NCBI RefSeq assembly: GCF_009363615.1
Contig: NZ_CP045384.1
Location: forward strand, 3,258,501 to 3,322,500
Reading direction: 5' to 3'
Length of the DNA stretch: 64,000 nt
Origin: Ruegeria sp. THAF33
GTDB taxonomy: Bacteria; Pseudomonadota; Alphaproteobacteria; Rhodobacterales; Rhodobacteraceae
Each line of letters starts with the position of its first letter. The stretch's first letter is position 1. Below the pieces are notes generated by a model. That model worked only from the letters and a program-made list of their open reading frames with translations, had not been told where the DNA came from and ran no database searches. Below are positions 45,005-54,574 of the stretch, in pieces. The position numbers were made by a program, and so were the translations under genes.

Positions 45005-45739
45005 ATGGCGAAGAAAGCAGCCCGCAAATCCGGCGGAAAAAAACGCAAGGCATCCAGAAAGAAGGAACCAGTGGCGCGGCAGATTCGCCGCTGGGTAACG
45101 CGAGCGGTCATGGCGGTTCTGGGCCTCGTGGTTGCTCTGGTCCTGATTTACTCGGTGGTGAACCCTCCTGTCACCCACACCATCTGGTCGGAATGGCGCC
45201 GGCTGGGAAAGGTTGAACGCGAATGGGTTCCGATCGAAGACATGGCACCGATCATGGCAAGATCAGTTGTTGCAGCCGAGGACGCAAATTTCTGCCTGCA
45301 TTGGGGCTTTGACGTCGAAGCAATCCGCGACGCGCTTGAGGATGGCGGCAATCGTGGTGCCTCGACCATCACGCAACAGGTGGTGAAGAATGTGTTCCTC
45401 TGGCAGGGCCGCAGCTGGGTGCGCAAGGCTTTGGAAACCTCGATCACGCCGGTGGTTGAAATATTCTGGAGCAAACAGCGTATTCTTGAGGTGTATCTGA
45501 ATGTCGCCGAAACCGGAAATGGCGTATTCGGGGTCGAAGCTGCGGCGCAACGCTATTTCAACACCAGCGCGGCAAAGCTGACTTCGGTTCAAGCGGCGCG
45601 GGTTGCCGCAATCCTGCCGTCCCCGCGCAACCGGTCGGTCACGGATCCGACTGCGCGTACCCGCAGACGGGCGGCTTCGATCCTCGATGGGGCGGCCACC
45701 ATCCGCGCAGATGGTCGCGCGGATTGTTTCGAGGATTGA
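45005..45739 (+). CDS. mtgA: Monofunctional biosynthetic peptidoglycan transglycosylase
   Basis: A 244-residue glycosyltransferase family 51 enzyme that polymerises lipid II into glycan strands. A lysine-rich N-terminus and one membrane segment (about residues 31-53) anchor it; catalytic Glu92 is in VVAAEDANFCLHWGFD, and GASTITQQVVKNVFLW and RKALETSITPVVEIFWSKQRILEVYLN (key residues within) are the remaining GT51 motifs. Confidence 0.95.
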   Translation: MAKKAARKSGGKKRKASRKKEPVARQIRRWVTRAVMAVLGLVVALVLIYSVVNPPVTHTIWSEWRRLGKVEREWVPIEDMAPIMARSVVAAEDANFCLHWGFDVEAIRDALEDGGNRGASTITQQVVKNVFLWQGRSWVRKALETSITPVVEIFWSKQRILEVYLNVAETGNGVFGVEAAAQRYFNTSAAKLTSVQAARVAAILPSPRNRSVTDPTARTRRRAASILDGAATIRADGRADCFED

Positions 45740-45797
45740 AACCCGCTATCTGCCAAGGCTAAATCTGTCGGGTATTCACTTGTTCGAATGGAAGTCC

Positions 45798-46463
45798 ATG
45801 GCGCGTCTGTTTCACGTTCCCCTCTCTCCGTATTGTCGCAAGGTCCGTCTGTCGCTGGCGGAGAAGAAGATCGAAGTTGAGCTGGTAGAAGAGCGATACT
45901 GGGAACAGGATCCTGATTTTCTGCGGCGCAACCCGGCGGGAAAAGTACCCGTGTTGCGTCTGGACGGGCAGATCATGTCGGAAAGCGCGGCGATCTGCGA
46001 ATACATCGAAGAAACCCGCCCAGAGCCAGCTTTGATGCCGAAAACCCCCGAAGCCAGGTTTGAAGTGCGACGGCTGGTCGGTTGGTTCGACGACAAGTTT
46101 CACCACGAGGTGACATCGAAGCTGTTGTATGAGCGAGTGAACAAAAAGGTGACAGGACAGGGGTATCCGGACAGCAAGAACGTCAAACAGGGTGCCAAGG
46201 CGATCAAATACCATCTGGATTACATGGCGTGGCTGCTGGATCACCGCCGTTGGTTGGCCGGGGATCAGATGACATTGGCGGATTTCGCGGCCGCGGCGCA
46301 TCTGTCTTCGCTGGATTACATCTCGGACGTGGACTGGAACCGTAGCCAGGTGGTCAAGGACTGGTATGCCAAGATAAAGTCTCGACCGGCATTTCGGTCA
46401 ATTCTGGCGGATCAGGTGCCAGGGTTCCGACCGCCGCCCCATTACGCTGATCTGGATTTCTGA
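45798..46463 (+). CDS. Glutathione S-transferase family protein
   Basis: A 221-residue two-domain GST. The thioredoxin-like N-terminal domain begins [20 protein letters not shown], with SPYC at the active site, [13 protein letters not shown] and [11 protein letters not shown] (glutathione contacts). The helical C-terminal domain has [20 protein letters not shown], the usual capping box. The ATG at 45,798 is chosen for the family start. It follows mtgA by 58 bases. Confidence 0.93.
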   Translation: MARLFHVPLSPYCRKVRLSLAEKKIEVELVEERYWEQDPDFLRRNPAGKVPVLRLDGQIMSESAAICEYIEETRPEPALMPKTPEARFEVRRLVGWFDDKFHHEVTSKLLYERVNKKVTGQGYPDSKNVKQGAKAIKYHLDYMAWLLDHRRWLAGDQMTLADFAAAAHLSSLDYISDVDWNRSQVVKDWYAKIKSRPAFRSILADQVPGFRPPPHYADLDF

Positions 46464-46483
46464 TAGGGTGCGCAAGGGGGGCT

Positions 46484-46541
46484 GTCTGCTCCCCATCGCG
46501 CCAAGGGCGCGATTTCCCCCGAGGATATTTTGGCCAGATGA
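46484..46541 (+). repeat. Intergenic repeat-like unit abutting queG
   Basis: A short hairpin (GGGGGGC-TGTCTGC-TCCCC), a perfect stem ATCGCGCC-AAG-GGCGCGAT (46,495-46,513), and a tail CCCCCGAGGATATTTTGGCC then AGATGAAG. The tail is very like a motif I know to be repeated between genes in Rhodobacteraceae. The ATG in the tail is the queG start. Confidence 0.55.
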
Positions 46542-47575
46542 AGAGCGGATCGGATCTTAAGGAAAAGCTGGTGCAACAAGCCCAGGCAGAGGGGTTTGTT
46601 GCCTGTCGCGTGTGCCGCCCTTGGGATGTTCCACAGGTGCCGAAACGCTTGCGGGCCTATCTGGACGCCGGGTACCACGGGCAAATGGGATGGATGGCCG
46701 AGCGCACGCATTGGCGTGGCGATCCTGCCGCGCTTTGGCCCGAGGCGCAATCGGTGGTCATGTTGGCTGAAAGCTATACGCCGGAACATGACCCGACGGA
46801 GATCCTGAAACACCCAGATCGTGGTGCAATTTCGGTCTATGCGCAGAACAAGGACTATCATGATCTGGTCAAGAAGCGGCTGAAGCGGTTGGCGCGATGG
46901 CTGATTGCCGAAGCTGGAGGCGAGGTGAAAGTATTCGTCGATACCGCTCCGGTTCCCGAAAAGGCGCTGGGATATGCCGCCGGACTGGGTTGGCAGGGCA
47001 AGCACACCAATCTTGTAAGCCGCGAATGGGGAAATTGGGCCTTTATAGGGTCTGTTTTCACTACTCTGGACCTACCGGCGGACAATTCAGAGATCGATCA
47101 TTGCGGATCGTGCCGCGCCTGTCTGGACATTTGCCCGACCGATGCGTTTCCGGCCCCGTATCAACTGGATGCACGGCGGTGCATTTCATACCTGACCATT
47201 GAGCATAAAGGCCCGGTGGACCATGAGCTGCGCGGAAAGTTGGGCAATCGGATCTATGGCTGCGACGATTGTCTGGCGGCCTGTCCATGGAACAAGTTTG
47301 CCGTCGCAGCGAGCGATATGCGCTATGCCGCCCGGGACGATCTGAAAGCGCCCGGTTTGGAAGAACTGGCGGCGCTGGACGATGCCGCTTTTCGTGCAAA
47401 GTTTTCCGGCTCGCCGATCAAACGAATCGGCCGGGACCGGTTCGTGCGCAATGTTCTGTATGCCATTGGAAACTCGGGACAGCCGAAACTGAAACCAGTG
47501 GCTCAGCGTCTGTTGGAAGACCCGGATGAGACCGTGGCAGAAGCGGCGCGCTGGGCGGTGGAACAACTGTCATAA
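46538..47575 (+). CDS. queG: Epoxyqueuosine reductase
   Basis: A 345-residue cobalamin and two-[4Fe-4S] enzyme that makes the last step of queuosine synthesis in tRNA. Clusters: [16 protein letters not shown] (first) and [16 protein letters not shown] (second); the upstream [28 protein letters not shown] binds cobalamin (motif within). A HEAT-like C-terminus, ALL of normal length, ends the chain. The ATG at 46,538 keeps the conserved N-terminal helix, although GAGGA is about 13 bases away; a GTG 11 codons later has a better site. Confidence 0.95.
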   Translation: MKSGSDLKEKLVQQAQAEGFVACRVCRPWDVPQVPKRLRAYLDAGYHGQMGWMAERTHWRGDPAALWPEAQSVVMLAESYTPEHDPTEILKHPDRGAISVYAQNKDYHDLVKKRLKRLARWLIAEAGGEVKVFVDTAPVPEKALGYAAGLGWQGKHTNLVSREWGNWAFIGSVFTTLDLPADNSEIDHCGSCRACLDICPTDAFPAPYQLDARRCISYLTIEHKGPVDHELRGKLGNRIYGCDDCLAACPWNKFAVAASDMRYAARDDLKAPGLEELAALDDAAFRAKFSGSPIKRIGRDRFVRNVLYAIGNSGQPKLKPVAQRLLEDPDETVAEAARWAVEQLS

Positions 47576-47647
47576 TTGCCGCAAACAGGCTGGACGTGTC
47601 GTGCATAACCGCTAAACCCATCCGCAGCGAACAGACAGGAGGACCCG

Positions 47648-49651
47648 ATGACGTTGTCTTTGGGGGTAGATACGGGCGGGACCTATACCGACGCGGTGCT
47701 GATCAGGGATGAGAAAGAGGTCATCGCCTCGGCCAAGTCGCTGACCACCCGGGCGGATCTGGCGATTGGTGTGGGCAAGGCGATCTCGTCTGTGCTGGCA
47801 GAGGCGCAGGTCACACCGGATCAGATCTCGATGGCGTCATTGTCGACGACGCTGGCCACGAATGCGCTGGTCGAGGGGCAGGGTGGCCGTGTCGCGTTGA
47901 TCTATATCGGGTTCAAGGACAGCGATCTTGAAAAACACGGGCTCAAAGAGGCGCTGAAGGGCGATCCGGCCCTGGTGATTGCCGGTGGGCATACCCATTC
48001 CGGTGGGCAAGCTGCCGCCTTGGATGCCGCAGCGCTTGAGGCCTTTTTGGAGTCGCATAACGGAATTTCCGGCTTTGCGGTTGCTGCTCGGTTCGCCACC
48101 CGCAACCCGGCGCACGAGTTGGAAGCGGCGCGCATAATCTCGGAAAGAACCGGGGCGCCGGTGACCTGTTCTCATCACTTGTCCGCCAAGCTCAATGGTC
48201 CGAAACGCGCGGTGACGGCTGTGCTGAATGCGCGGCTGATCGGGATGATCGACCGATTGATCGGGCGTGCACAGGATCAACTGCATGCGCTGGGAATTTC
48301 GGCGCCGATGATGGTGGTGCGCGGCGATGGCGCCCTGATGAGCGCGGAACAGGCCCGGGAACGGCCGATCGAGACTATTCTGAGCGGGCCTGCGGCTTCT
48401 ATCGTCGGGGCGCGATGGCTTACCGGAGCGGACAATGCGCTGGTCTCGGACATCGGGGGAACGACCACTGATGTCGCACTTATCCGGGACGGAAAGCCCG
48501 CGATCGACCCGGCCGGGGCGCAGGTGGGTGGGTTTCGCACCATGGTCGAGGCCGTGGCGATGCGAACCCACGGTCTGGGCGGCGACAGTCAGGTTCATGT
48601 TGCGACCGAAGGGTTGCGGGGCGGTGTTTTCCTGGGCCCGCGTCGCGTGTTGCCCGTTTCGCTGATCGCATCAGAAGCGCCCGACGTTGTGCATTCTGTA
48701 CTGGATGAACAATTGCGGGCCACGACCGTGGGCGAGCATGATACGCGTTTTGCCCGCCGCGTGCCCGGCATCCATGCTGAAGGAGTCGGCGCGCGGGAAG
48801 AAAGCCTGCTGGAGAGGCTGGGAGATCGCGTTCTGCCCCTGAGCGCCTTGCTGCGTTCGCGGATGGAGAACGGGGCGCTGATGCGCCTGGTCGATCGCGG
48901 AATCATCCAGGTGTCTGGGGTTACGCCATCTGATGCCAGTCACGTGTTGGGGCGGGTTCGTGCCTGGGATGTCGATGCGGCGCGCAAGGCATTGGAACTG
49001 ATGGCACGCAAACGGGTCGGGTCAGGGGATATGTTGGCAAACTCTCCCGAAGCGCTGGCCCAGATGATCGTGGATCAATTGACGGAACAGACCAGTTTGA
49101 CCTTGTTAGAGGCTGCTTTTGACGAAGAACAGGTTGGTTTTGGTCTGCCTTCGCAAGACTTGGCGCGTCATGTGCTGACACAGCGCGGGTTGGCACAACA
49201 CCGTGGGTTGCTGTCGCTGAGCGCTGCTTTGAATGTGGATGTGGTTGGCCTTGGGGCGTCGGCCCCCAGCTATTACCCTGCGGTGGGTGAACGGCTGCAC
49301 TGCCGAATGATCCTGCCGGAACACGCGGGCGTGGCAAATGCGATTGGTGCTGTCGTGGGGCGGCTGACCCTGCGTCGCTCGGGCACCGTCACATCCCCGG
49401 CGGAAGGGCGATATCGTGTGCATCTGGAGGATGGCCCGAAGGACTTCGCCGCGTCAGAGGACGCTCTGGCCCTGTTGGAAAAGGTACTAATGTCCGAAGC
49501 AGAGGGCGCAGTACGAGAAGCCGGCGCAGAAGACATTCGCGTGATCGTGGATCGTGACATCAAAACCGCGCGAGTCGAGTCAAAGGACGTTTTTGTCGAG
49601 GCGCTGATCACGGTCGAGGCAAGCGGACGTCCACGGGTGGCCGCAGGCTAG
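47648..49651 (+). CDS. Hydantoinase/oxoprolinase family protein (HyuA-like)
   Basis: A 667-residue ASKHA-fold protein. GVDTGGTYTDAVLI near the N-terminus and SDIGGTTTDVALIRDGKP later are the paired phosphate loops of the hydantoinase A family. These enzymes use ATP to open cyclic amides such as 5-oxoproline or N-methylhydantoin, or act on ketones when combined with other subunits. No HyuB partner is seen next to it, so its substrate is open. AGGAGG ribosome site before the ATG. Confidence 0.88.
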   Translation: MTLSLGVDTGGTYTDAVLIRDEKEVIASAKSLTTRADLAIGVGKAISSVLAEAQVTPDQISMASLSTTLATNALVEGQGGRVALIYIGFKDSDLEKHGLKEALKGDPALVIAGGHTHSGGQAAALDAAALEAFLESHNGISGFAVAARFATRNPAHELEAARIISERTGAPVTCSHHLSAKLNGPKRAVTAVLNARLIGMIDRLIGRAQDQLHALGISAPMMVVRGDGALMSAEQARERPIETILSGPAASIVGARWLTGADNALVSDIGGTTTDVALIRDGKPAIDPAGAQVGGFRTMVEAVAMRTHGLGGDSQVHVATEGLRGGVFLGPRRVLPVSLIASEAPDVVHSVLDEQLRATTVGEHDTRFARRVPGIHAEGVGAREESLLERLGDRVLPLSALLRSRMENGALMRLVDRGIIQVSGVTPSDASHVLGRVRAWDVDAARKALELMARKRVGSGDMLANSPEALAQMIVDQLTEQTSLTLLEAAFDEEQVGFGLPSQDLARHVLTQRGLAQHRGLLSLSAALNVDVVGLGASAPSYYPAVGERLHCRMILPEHAGVANAIGAVVGRLTLRRSGTVTSPAEGRYRVHLEDGPKDFAASEDALALLEKVLMSEAEGAVREAGAEDIRVIVDRDIKTARVESKDVFVEALITVEASGRPRVAAG

Positions 49652-49689
49652 CCCCCCTGAAAGCTCAGAGGGGCCGGGCAGGTGGTGCT

Positions 49690-50202
49690 TTATTCTGCTG
49701 CGCTTGAGCGTTTGGGCAGGACCCAATCCTGACGCGGGAAGTGGCAGGTATAGCCGTTCGGAATCCGCTCCAGATAATCCTGATGCTCTGGTTCGGCTTC
49801 CCAGAACTCTCCGACAGGTTCGACCTCGGTCACGACTTTTCCGGGCCACAAGCCGCTGGCATTCACGTCGGCGATGGTGTCCAGGGCCACCTGTTTCTGA
49901 GTGTCATCCACGTAGTAGATCGCAGATCGATAGCTCATGCCGATATCGTTGCCCTGCCGGTTGACCGTGGTTGGGTCATGGATCTGAAAGAAGAATTCCA
50001 GCAGGTCGCGATAGCTGATCCGAGACGGATCGAACCAGATCTCGATCCCTTCCGCGTGGGTACCGTGGTTGCGATAGGTCGCGTTGGGCACGTCACCGCC
50101 GGTATAGCCGACACGCGTACGCGACACGCCCGGCAGTTTGCGGATCAGGTCCTGCATCCCCCAGAAGCAGCCCCCGGCCAGTACAGCGCGTTGCTCGGTC
50201 AT
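49690..50202 (-). CDS. msrA: Peptide-methionine (S)-S-oxide reductase
   Basis: A 170-residue enzyme that reduces the S-epimer of methionine sulphoxide with thioredoxin as donor. The catalytic Cys12 is in [28 protein letters not shown] and [14 protein letters not shown] are the family blocks. Its ATG overlaps the last base of the msrB stop (TGATG), so MsrB and MsrA are made together from one message. Cytoplasmic, no signal peptide. Confidence 0.96.
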   Translation of the reverse strand: MTEQRAVLAGGCFWGMQDLIRKLPGVSRTRVGYTGGDVPNATYRNHGTHAEGIEIWFDPSRISYRDLLEFFFQIHDPTTVNRQGNDIGMSYRSAIYYVDDTQKQVALDTIADVNASGLWPGKVVTEVEPVGEFWEAEPEHQDYLERIPNGYTCHFPRQDWVLPKRSSAAE

Positions 50203-50648
50203 CAGATTTCCTCCACATGAATCAGGTATTCGCCATAACCTTCGGCTTCCATCTCATCCCGATGAATGAACCGAAGCGAGGCAGAGTTGATGCAGTACCG
50301 CAAACCGCCATGTTCACGCGGACCGTCCGGGAAGACATGCCCCAGATGGCTGTCGCCGTGTTTCGAGCGAACCTCGGTCCGGATCATGCCATGCGTGGTA
50401 TCGCGGAACTCTTCGACATGTTCGTGCACGATCGGCTTGGTGAAACTGGGCCAGCCGCACCCGGATTCGTATTTGTGGGTCGAGGCAAACAGCGGCTCAC
50501 CTGATACGATATCTACATAAATGCCCGGTTCCTTGTTGTTCAGGTATTTCCCGGTGCCCGGACGTTCTGTACCACTGCGCTGGGTGACGTGAAACTCTTC
50601 GGGCGAAAGCGCAGCAATGGCCGTGGGGTCTTTGGTATAGCGAGTCAT
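50202..50648 (-). CDS. msrB: Peptide-methionine (R)-S-oxide reductase
   Basis: A 148-residue MsrB for the R-epimer. The catalytic Cys119 is in RYCINSASL and the resolving Cys64 is in SGCGWPSF. The two CxxC zinc motifs of many MsrBs are absent (the first is IVSG in [11 protein letters not shown]), so this is the non-zinc type. The ATG at 50,648 is preferred because GGAGGATCC lies just before it; the frame upstream is open but has no family similarity. Confidence 0.95.
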   Translation of the reverse strand: MTRYTKDPTAIAALSPEEFHVTQRSGTERPGTGKYLNNKEPGIYVDIVSGEPLFASTHKYESGCGWPSFTKPIVHEHVEEFRDTTHGMIRTEVRSKHGDSHLGHVFPDGPREHGGLRYCINSASLRFIHRDEMEAEGYGEYLIHVEEI

Positions 50649-50793
50649 GGATCCTCCGGCTGAAATAGTGTTTGCGCCATTATCTGGGGGCTGCGGGGTG
50701 GAAAGCAAAGCGATATTTCAAACCGCTCTCGCAGTCGTGCAAGTGATCTGAACAACAGAGTCACACGTATCTGAATGAAAGGGAGGACAAGAC

Positions 50794-51315
50794 ATGATGA
50801 GATTGCTGCTTTTGACTGCCCTGATCTTGCTGGGCCGCGCCGTTCAGGCGGCACCGCTGACCGGTGAGTTCGACTCGATCGACGGAGGCACATTGGCCAT
50901 CGAAGAGTGGCGCGGCCAACCCATCCTGGTGGTCAACACCGCGTCACAATGCGGGTTTACCGGGCAATACAAGGCTCTGCAAAAGGTGCATGAGGCCTAT
51001 TCCGGCAAGGGGCTGGTCGTTCTTGCGGTTCCGTCGGATTCGTTCAATCAGGAACTTGGGTCCGCGGAAGAGGTGAAACAGTTCTGCGAGATGAACTATG
51101 GGCTGACTTTACCGATGACGGATATCACTCCGGTCAAAGGGGCTGACGCCCACCCGTTTTATAAGGCCGTTGCCGCGCAGACCGGGTTCACGCCCAAGTG
51201 GAACTTCAACAAAATCCTGATCGATCCTGAGGGTGAAGTCGCGGCGACTTTCGGGTCAAATGTAAAACCCGATTCCCGCAAACTGCTGTCTCAGGTCGAG
51301 GCTTTGCTGCCCTGA
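50794..51315 (+). CDS. Glutathione peroxidase family protein, exported
   Basis: A 173-residue glutathione peroxidase-like thiol peroxidase with an N-terminal signal peptide (MMRLLLLTALILLGRAVQA, likely cleaved after about residue 19 or 20). The peroxidatic Cys53 is in NTASQCGFTGQY; the conserved Trp-Asn is in FTPKWNFNKILID. Periplasmic location means that thioredoxin-like or glutathione donors must be there. Its 3' end overlaps the convergent EamA gene by 25 bases. Confidence 0.92.
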   Translation: MMRLLLLTALILLGRAVQAAPLTGEFDSIDGGTLAIEEWRGQPILVVNTASQCGFTGQYKALQKVHEAYSGKGLVVLAVPSDSFNQELGSAEEVKQFCEMNYGLTLPMTDITPVKGADAHPFYKAVAAQTGFTPKWNFNKILIDPEGEVAATFGSNVKPDSRKLLSQVEALLP

Positions 51316-52178
51316 ACGGGCTGGCGTGAAAGCTGAACCGCAAGAATGCCAAGGGTTGTAACCGCGACGCCAACCGCATCCATGGCGCCGAGCTTCTCGC
51401 CCAGCAGGATCGCCGCGATGGTGACGCCAAACACAGGGTTCAAAAAGTGGAAGGTGGCGGCTCGAACGGGTCCGATCCGGTCCAACAGCAGGAACCAGAT
51501 CAGTGTCGCCAGCAATCCGGGGAAAAGAGTCGTGTAGGTAAAGGCCAGCGCCAGTGGCAACGTCGGGTGGATGTAGATGGTTTCAAAGACCGGAGCAGCC
51601 GCAAACAGCGCGGCTGAACCAACCAACATCTGCAAGCCAACGACCATCATGAAGTTCCCGCCGGATGTTGCACCGCGAACGGCCAAGGTTGCAAAGGTCA
51701 AGGCAAGAGCACCCAAACCGCAAAGCGCGACCCCGAACATATCAACGCCCGCGCTGATCCGGCTGCTCATGATAAGGGCGACTCCGGCGAAACCGGCGAA
51801 CAGACCCAAAACACCCAGTGGCCGCAGCTTTTCGCCGAAAATCAACCACCCCGCCAGCGCCACCAACAAGGGCATGGTGGATGCGATTATGGCCGCGACC
51901 GAAGCCTCGACCGTTTGCATCGCATAGAAATTTAGACCCAAATAAAGGGCATTTTGGCAGATCCCGAACAATATCGTTGCGCGCCATTGGTTTCGGGTCA
52001 GGTGCCAGCTTTGCCCCATCGCGCGAGCTATCATGACCCCCAGAACACCGGAGATCAGAAACCTCAAGGCCAGCGAAAACAGAGGGGACGCATCCGCCAC
52101 GATAATACGCGCTGAGGTAAAGGCAGATGACCAGATCAGGGCAAATGTCAGCCCCATGGCTATGGCGCGCAGATCCAT
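51291..52178 (-). CDS. EamA/DMT family transporter
   Basis: A 295-residue inner-membrane protein with about ten membrane segments in two EamA repeats, starting MDLRAIAMGLTFALIWSSAF; PLLVALAGWLIFGEKLRPLG and FGVTIAAILLGEKLGAMDAVG are the paired conserved ends of each repeat. DMT exporters move amino acids, nucleotides or other metabolites; the substrate is unknown. Its last eight codons overlap the glutathione peroxidase gene on the other strand. Confidence 0.9.
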   Translation of the reverse strand: MDLRAIAMGLTFALIWSSAFTSARIIVADASPLFSLALRFLISGVLGVMIARAMGQSWHLTRNQWRATILFGICQNALYLGLNFYAMQTVEASVAAIIASTMPLLVALAGWLIFGEKLRPLGVLGLFAGFAGVALIMSSRISAGVDMFGVALCGLGALALTFATLAVRGATSGGNFMMVVGLQMLVGSAALFAAAPVFETIYIHPTLPLALAFTYTTLFPGLLATLIWFLLLDRIGPVRAATFHFLNPVFGVTIAAILLGEKLGAMDAVGVAVTTLGILAVQLSRQPVQGSKAST

Positions 52179-52264
52179 GGAGACCCCCTGTCACTTTGCG
52201 CGGACTGTTCCTGATTTTGGGGTCGGTCGCAAGCGGTGCGCGTCAAAAAAGACACATGCGTGAT

Positions 52265-52280
52265 GCAAGAAAAGTCTTGC
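52265..52280. promoter_or_regulatory. Inverted repeat in the BCCT-like gene promoter region
   Basis: GCAAGA-AAAG-TCTTGC, six-base perfect arms, 90 bases upstream of the transporter start. Possibly an operator or leader hairpin. Confidence 0.35.
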
Positions 52281-52291
52281 GCATGTTTATA

Positions 52292-52311
52292 TTGATTGAC
52301 CAGCCAATTAA
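52292..52311. promoter_or_regulatory. BetI-like imperfect palindrome
   Basis: TTGATTGACCAGCCAATTAA has 7- to 8-base near-symmetric arms (TTGATTG and CCAATTAA) and is close to the shape of known BetI operators (TTGATTG...CAATCAA). It lies 44 bases upstream of the transporter start. The match is from memory of the motif. Confidence 0.4.
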
Positions 52312-52354
52312 AGATATCGGCGGCAGGACCTGACATATCAAGGGAGGTTTGTCG

Positions 52355-53557
52355 GTGCTTCTGGAGTACATTCTATCGTTCGGCGTCCTGCTGGCATTGG
52401 GGCTGGTCGCTTTCTTCGTCGTGAAATGGTGGAACCTGCGCTGTGTCGGCGTGACACCGGTTCATCTGTTCACGTTCATCGCGATTCTGTTCACATCCGG
52501 CCTGGATGTCGGCCTGATCATGTTTCCACTGACCGAATTCGGAGGATACGCCGAGGATCCGGCCTATGCCTTTGCCAACCCGCTGGCGATCGAATTCGGA
52601 TTCTGGGGTTTTCTGATCTGGGCCTTCTATTTCCTGACGGCCTTCTACTTCTGCGTGATAGAACCCCGCGTGAAGTTCTTTGAGATCCCGCTGGTCAAGC
52701 TGATCAACAACGTGGTGATCATCGGCACATGCGCTTTCACCGCCAGCCTGTTCCTGATCTACCTGCCCGGCTATCTGCCCGAGGTCGGCGATGGCGAATC
52801 CGTCGTCACCACCTTCTACATCATCGTGTTTGTCGTCATTCTGGCGGCGGCCTATTCCTCGACCGATCTGAAATACGTTCGCATCCTGTCCGTCGGTTCG
52901 ACCTTTCTGTTCCTTGCCCTGATTCTGGGCATGTGGGCAGCCGCAGGTATGGGCGTGACCGGGTTCGTGGAAACCGGCAGCAATATCGGCGCCTATTTCG
53001 CCAACCTGCACAAGTTCGTCCTGCCATTGACCGACTATCACGCGTTCTACCTGTTCTGGTGGTTTGCATGGTCGATCATGATCGGACAGTTTACGTCGCG
53101 CTTTGTGGGTGGTCTGACCACGTGGCAGTTGCTGGCCGCGCTGTTGATCTTCCCGTCGATCCCGCTGGGGATCTGGTTCACTGTACTTTATTATTACCAC
53201 CTGAACGGCATAAGTACCGCTGGCATCACCAACATTGCGATGGTGATCGTAGGTGTAACGTTCGTGATCAACTCTCTGGACTCGCTGATCCGTCTGTACA
53301 CCGACAACCTGAACCTGACCGTCGAGCGGTTCGGAAAGGCGGTCTATGTGGCTGGCAACGTCGCACTGCTGTTTGTCCTGACCCTGTTGTTCCAAAGCCA
53401 GTGGCTGCAAATCCAGTGGATCGGAGCGGTCGTGGTTGGGCTGTATCTGGCTTGCGTCGTCTATATCCTGATCACCAAACGCCAGGAGGTATTGAGCATC
53501 GACTCGATGCCAGAAGATCGTGATCTGGACTTCCACAAGGTTGAAACGGTCCACTGA
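52355..53557 (+). CDS. Short BCCT-like transporter
   Basis: A 400-residue inner-membrane protein with about ten membrane segments. HAFYLFWWFAWSIMIGQFTS (about 229-248), followed by RFVGGLTTWQ and FPSIPLGIWFTVL, matches the most conserved block of the betaine/choline/carnitine transporters (segments 8 and 9); the preceding YVRILSVGSTFLFLALILG also fits. Typical members have 500 or more residues, so this is a short or divergent branch. GTG at 52,355 has AGGGAGG seven bases upstream; the TTG two codons before it is too close to that site. Confidence 0.65.
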   Translation: MLLEYILSFGVLLALGLVAFFVVKWWNLRCVGVTPVHLFTFIAILFTSGLDVGLIMFPLTEFGGYAEDPAYAFANPLAIEFGFWGFLIWAFYFLTAFYFCVIEPRVKFFEIPLVKLINNVVIIGTCAFTASLFLIYLPGYLPEVGDGESVVTTFYIIVFVVILAAAYSSTDLKYVRILSVGSTFLFLALILGMWAAAGMGVTGFVETGSNIGAYFANLHKFVLPLTDYHAFYLFWWFAWSIMIGQFTSRFVGGLTTWQLLAALLIFPSIPLGIWFTVLYYYHLNGISTAGITNIAMVIVGVTFVINSLDSLIRLYTDNLNLTVERFGKAVYVAGNVALLFVLTLLFQSQWLQIQWIGAVVVGLYLACVVYILITKRQEVLSIDSMPEDRDLDFHKVETVH

Positions 53558-53577
53558 CCGGACCAGAGACACGGAAC

Positions 53578-53613
53578 AGAAACGGGCACCTCTGGTGCCC
53601 GTTTCTATTTTTA
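53578..53613 (+). terminator. Strong terminator of the BCCT-like gene
   Basis: AGAAACGGGCACC (53,578-53,590) pairs perfectly with GGTGCCCGTTTCT (53,594-53,606) around a TCT loop, then ATTTTTA. 21 bases after the stop. Confidence 0.96.
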
Positions 53614-53758
53614 CCGACAATATTGCAGCTTTGGACAATCTGCGGGCTTTTCAACCACGCGACATCCCAACCCGGACGGCGGCTGCCTTTACGGCACGAT
53701 CAAAAGGAATGTTGCCCGCGTTGCAATCAACCCGCCCGTGAAATGAAGTTGGGCAAGG

Positions 53759-54319
53759 CTATTCGTCAACCGCCGGATAGATGAACCCGTTTACCGGGTA
53801 GGGATTGCCGTAGCGGCCCGGTTGGCTTTCAACCCGAACCAACGTCCAGTCATTGTTTTTTGAGACATCTTTGACGCCCATCTTCAACGACACCTTGTTT
53901 CGGTGCCAGTTGGCATGATTCACGATGACTTCTCGGTCGGTGACGATATCGGACACGACAGCCACATGGCCCAGCGGCATTCCGCGGGTCGCCCGAAACG
54001 ACATAACCGCACCAACAACCGGTTCCTTGCCGCGCTCAAACACTTGCTGCGCCCTTCCCCACCAGTCCTTCGCGTTGCCGCGAATTTCAATACCGCTGAG
54101 GTCTCTAGCGTAGGGCACGCACCATACTCTTTGCCCTCTGGCCCGCTTTTTCGAGACCTCTTGCAGAGCCATCAACTGACGTTCAGGGTCGAGATTTTCA
54201 TTGGTGGTGCTTTGCGCGCAGGCAGAGACAAGAGTGATAAGACCCACCGCAATCGCGGAACGGGTGCTGCCAGACAAGCGCGGCCAAGTCGTTTTCTTTC
54301 TACAGACGCTGTTTTGCAA
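53759..54319 (-). CDS. CHAP-domain lipoprotein
   Basis: 186 residues. GLITLVSAC (Cys34) is a lipobox, so the protein is probably attached to a membrane from the periplasm. A CHAP (NlpC/P60-like) amidase domain follows with Cys67 in QRVWCVPYARDLSG, His118 in MPLGHVAVVSD and a polar residue in VNHANW. The likely job is cleavage of peptidoglycan peptides. The start is uncertain: a TTG at 54,319 gives the longest form, and no good ribosome site or ATG was found upstream of the lipobox. Confidence 0.75.
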   Translation of the reverse strand: MQNSVCRKKTTWPRLSGSTRSAIAVGLITLVSACAQSTTNENLDPERQLMALQEVSKKRARGQRVWCVPYARDLSGIEIRGNAKDWWGRAQQVFERGKEPVVGAVMSFRATRGMPLGHVAVVSDIVTDREVIVNHANWHRNKVSLKMGVKDVSKNNDWTLVRVESQPGRYGNPYPVNGFIYPAVDE

Positions 54320-54523
54320 GATACTTCATTGCCGGTTCGAAGATTGACGAAGTTGTAAGGTGATCGGACAAGCCTTGAAAAGAGGCCCGCCAACGCCACG
54401 GCAAGATTTTGCCAGTTCTCTGACCCTGAGGGCGCATTTTCACTTGGGTGGTGAATTCCGGGCCGAAACATGCTGTGTGAAACGGGTTCAAACCCGGCAG
54501 GCACAACATATTCAAGACGATAG

Positions 54524-54552
54524 AAAAAAGGCCCCCCGAAGGCGGCCCTTTA
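54524..54552 (-). terminator. Terminator downstream of the HU gene
   Basis: On the minus strand AAAGGGCCGCC-TTCG-GGGGGGCCTTTTTT: stem with two G-G mismatches, closed by a stable TTCG tetraloop and followed by a T-run. It lies about 23 bases past the HU stop. Confidence 0.8.
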
Positions 54553-54574
54553 TCGTTGTCATGAAAAGCTGAAA

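Noticed and set aside
52373..53638. A 421-codon minus-strand open frame
   Set aside because: Antisense to the BCCT-like transporter; Gln/His/Arg-rich composition of a shadow frame.
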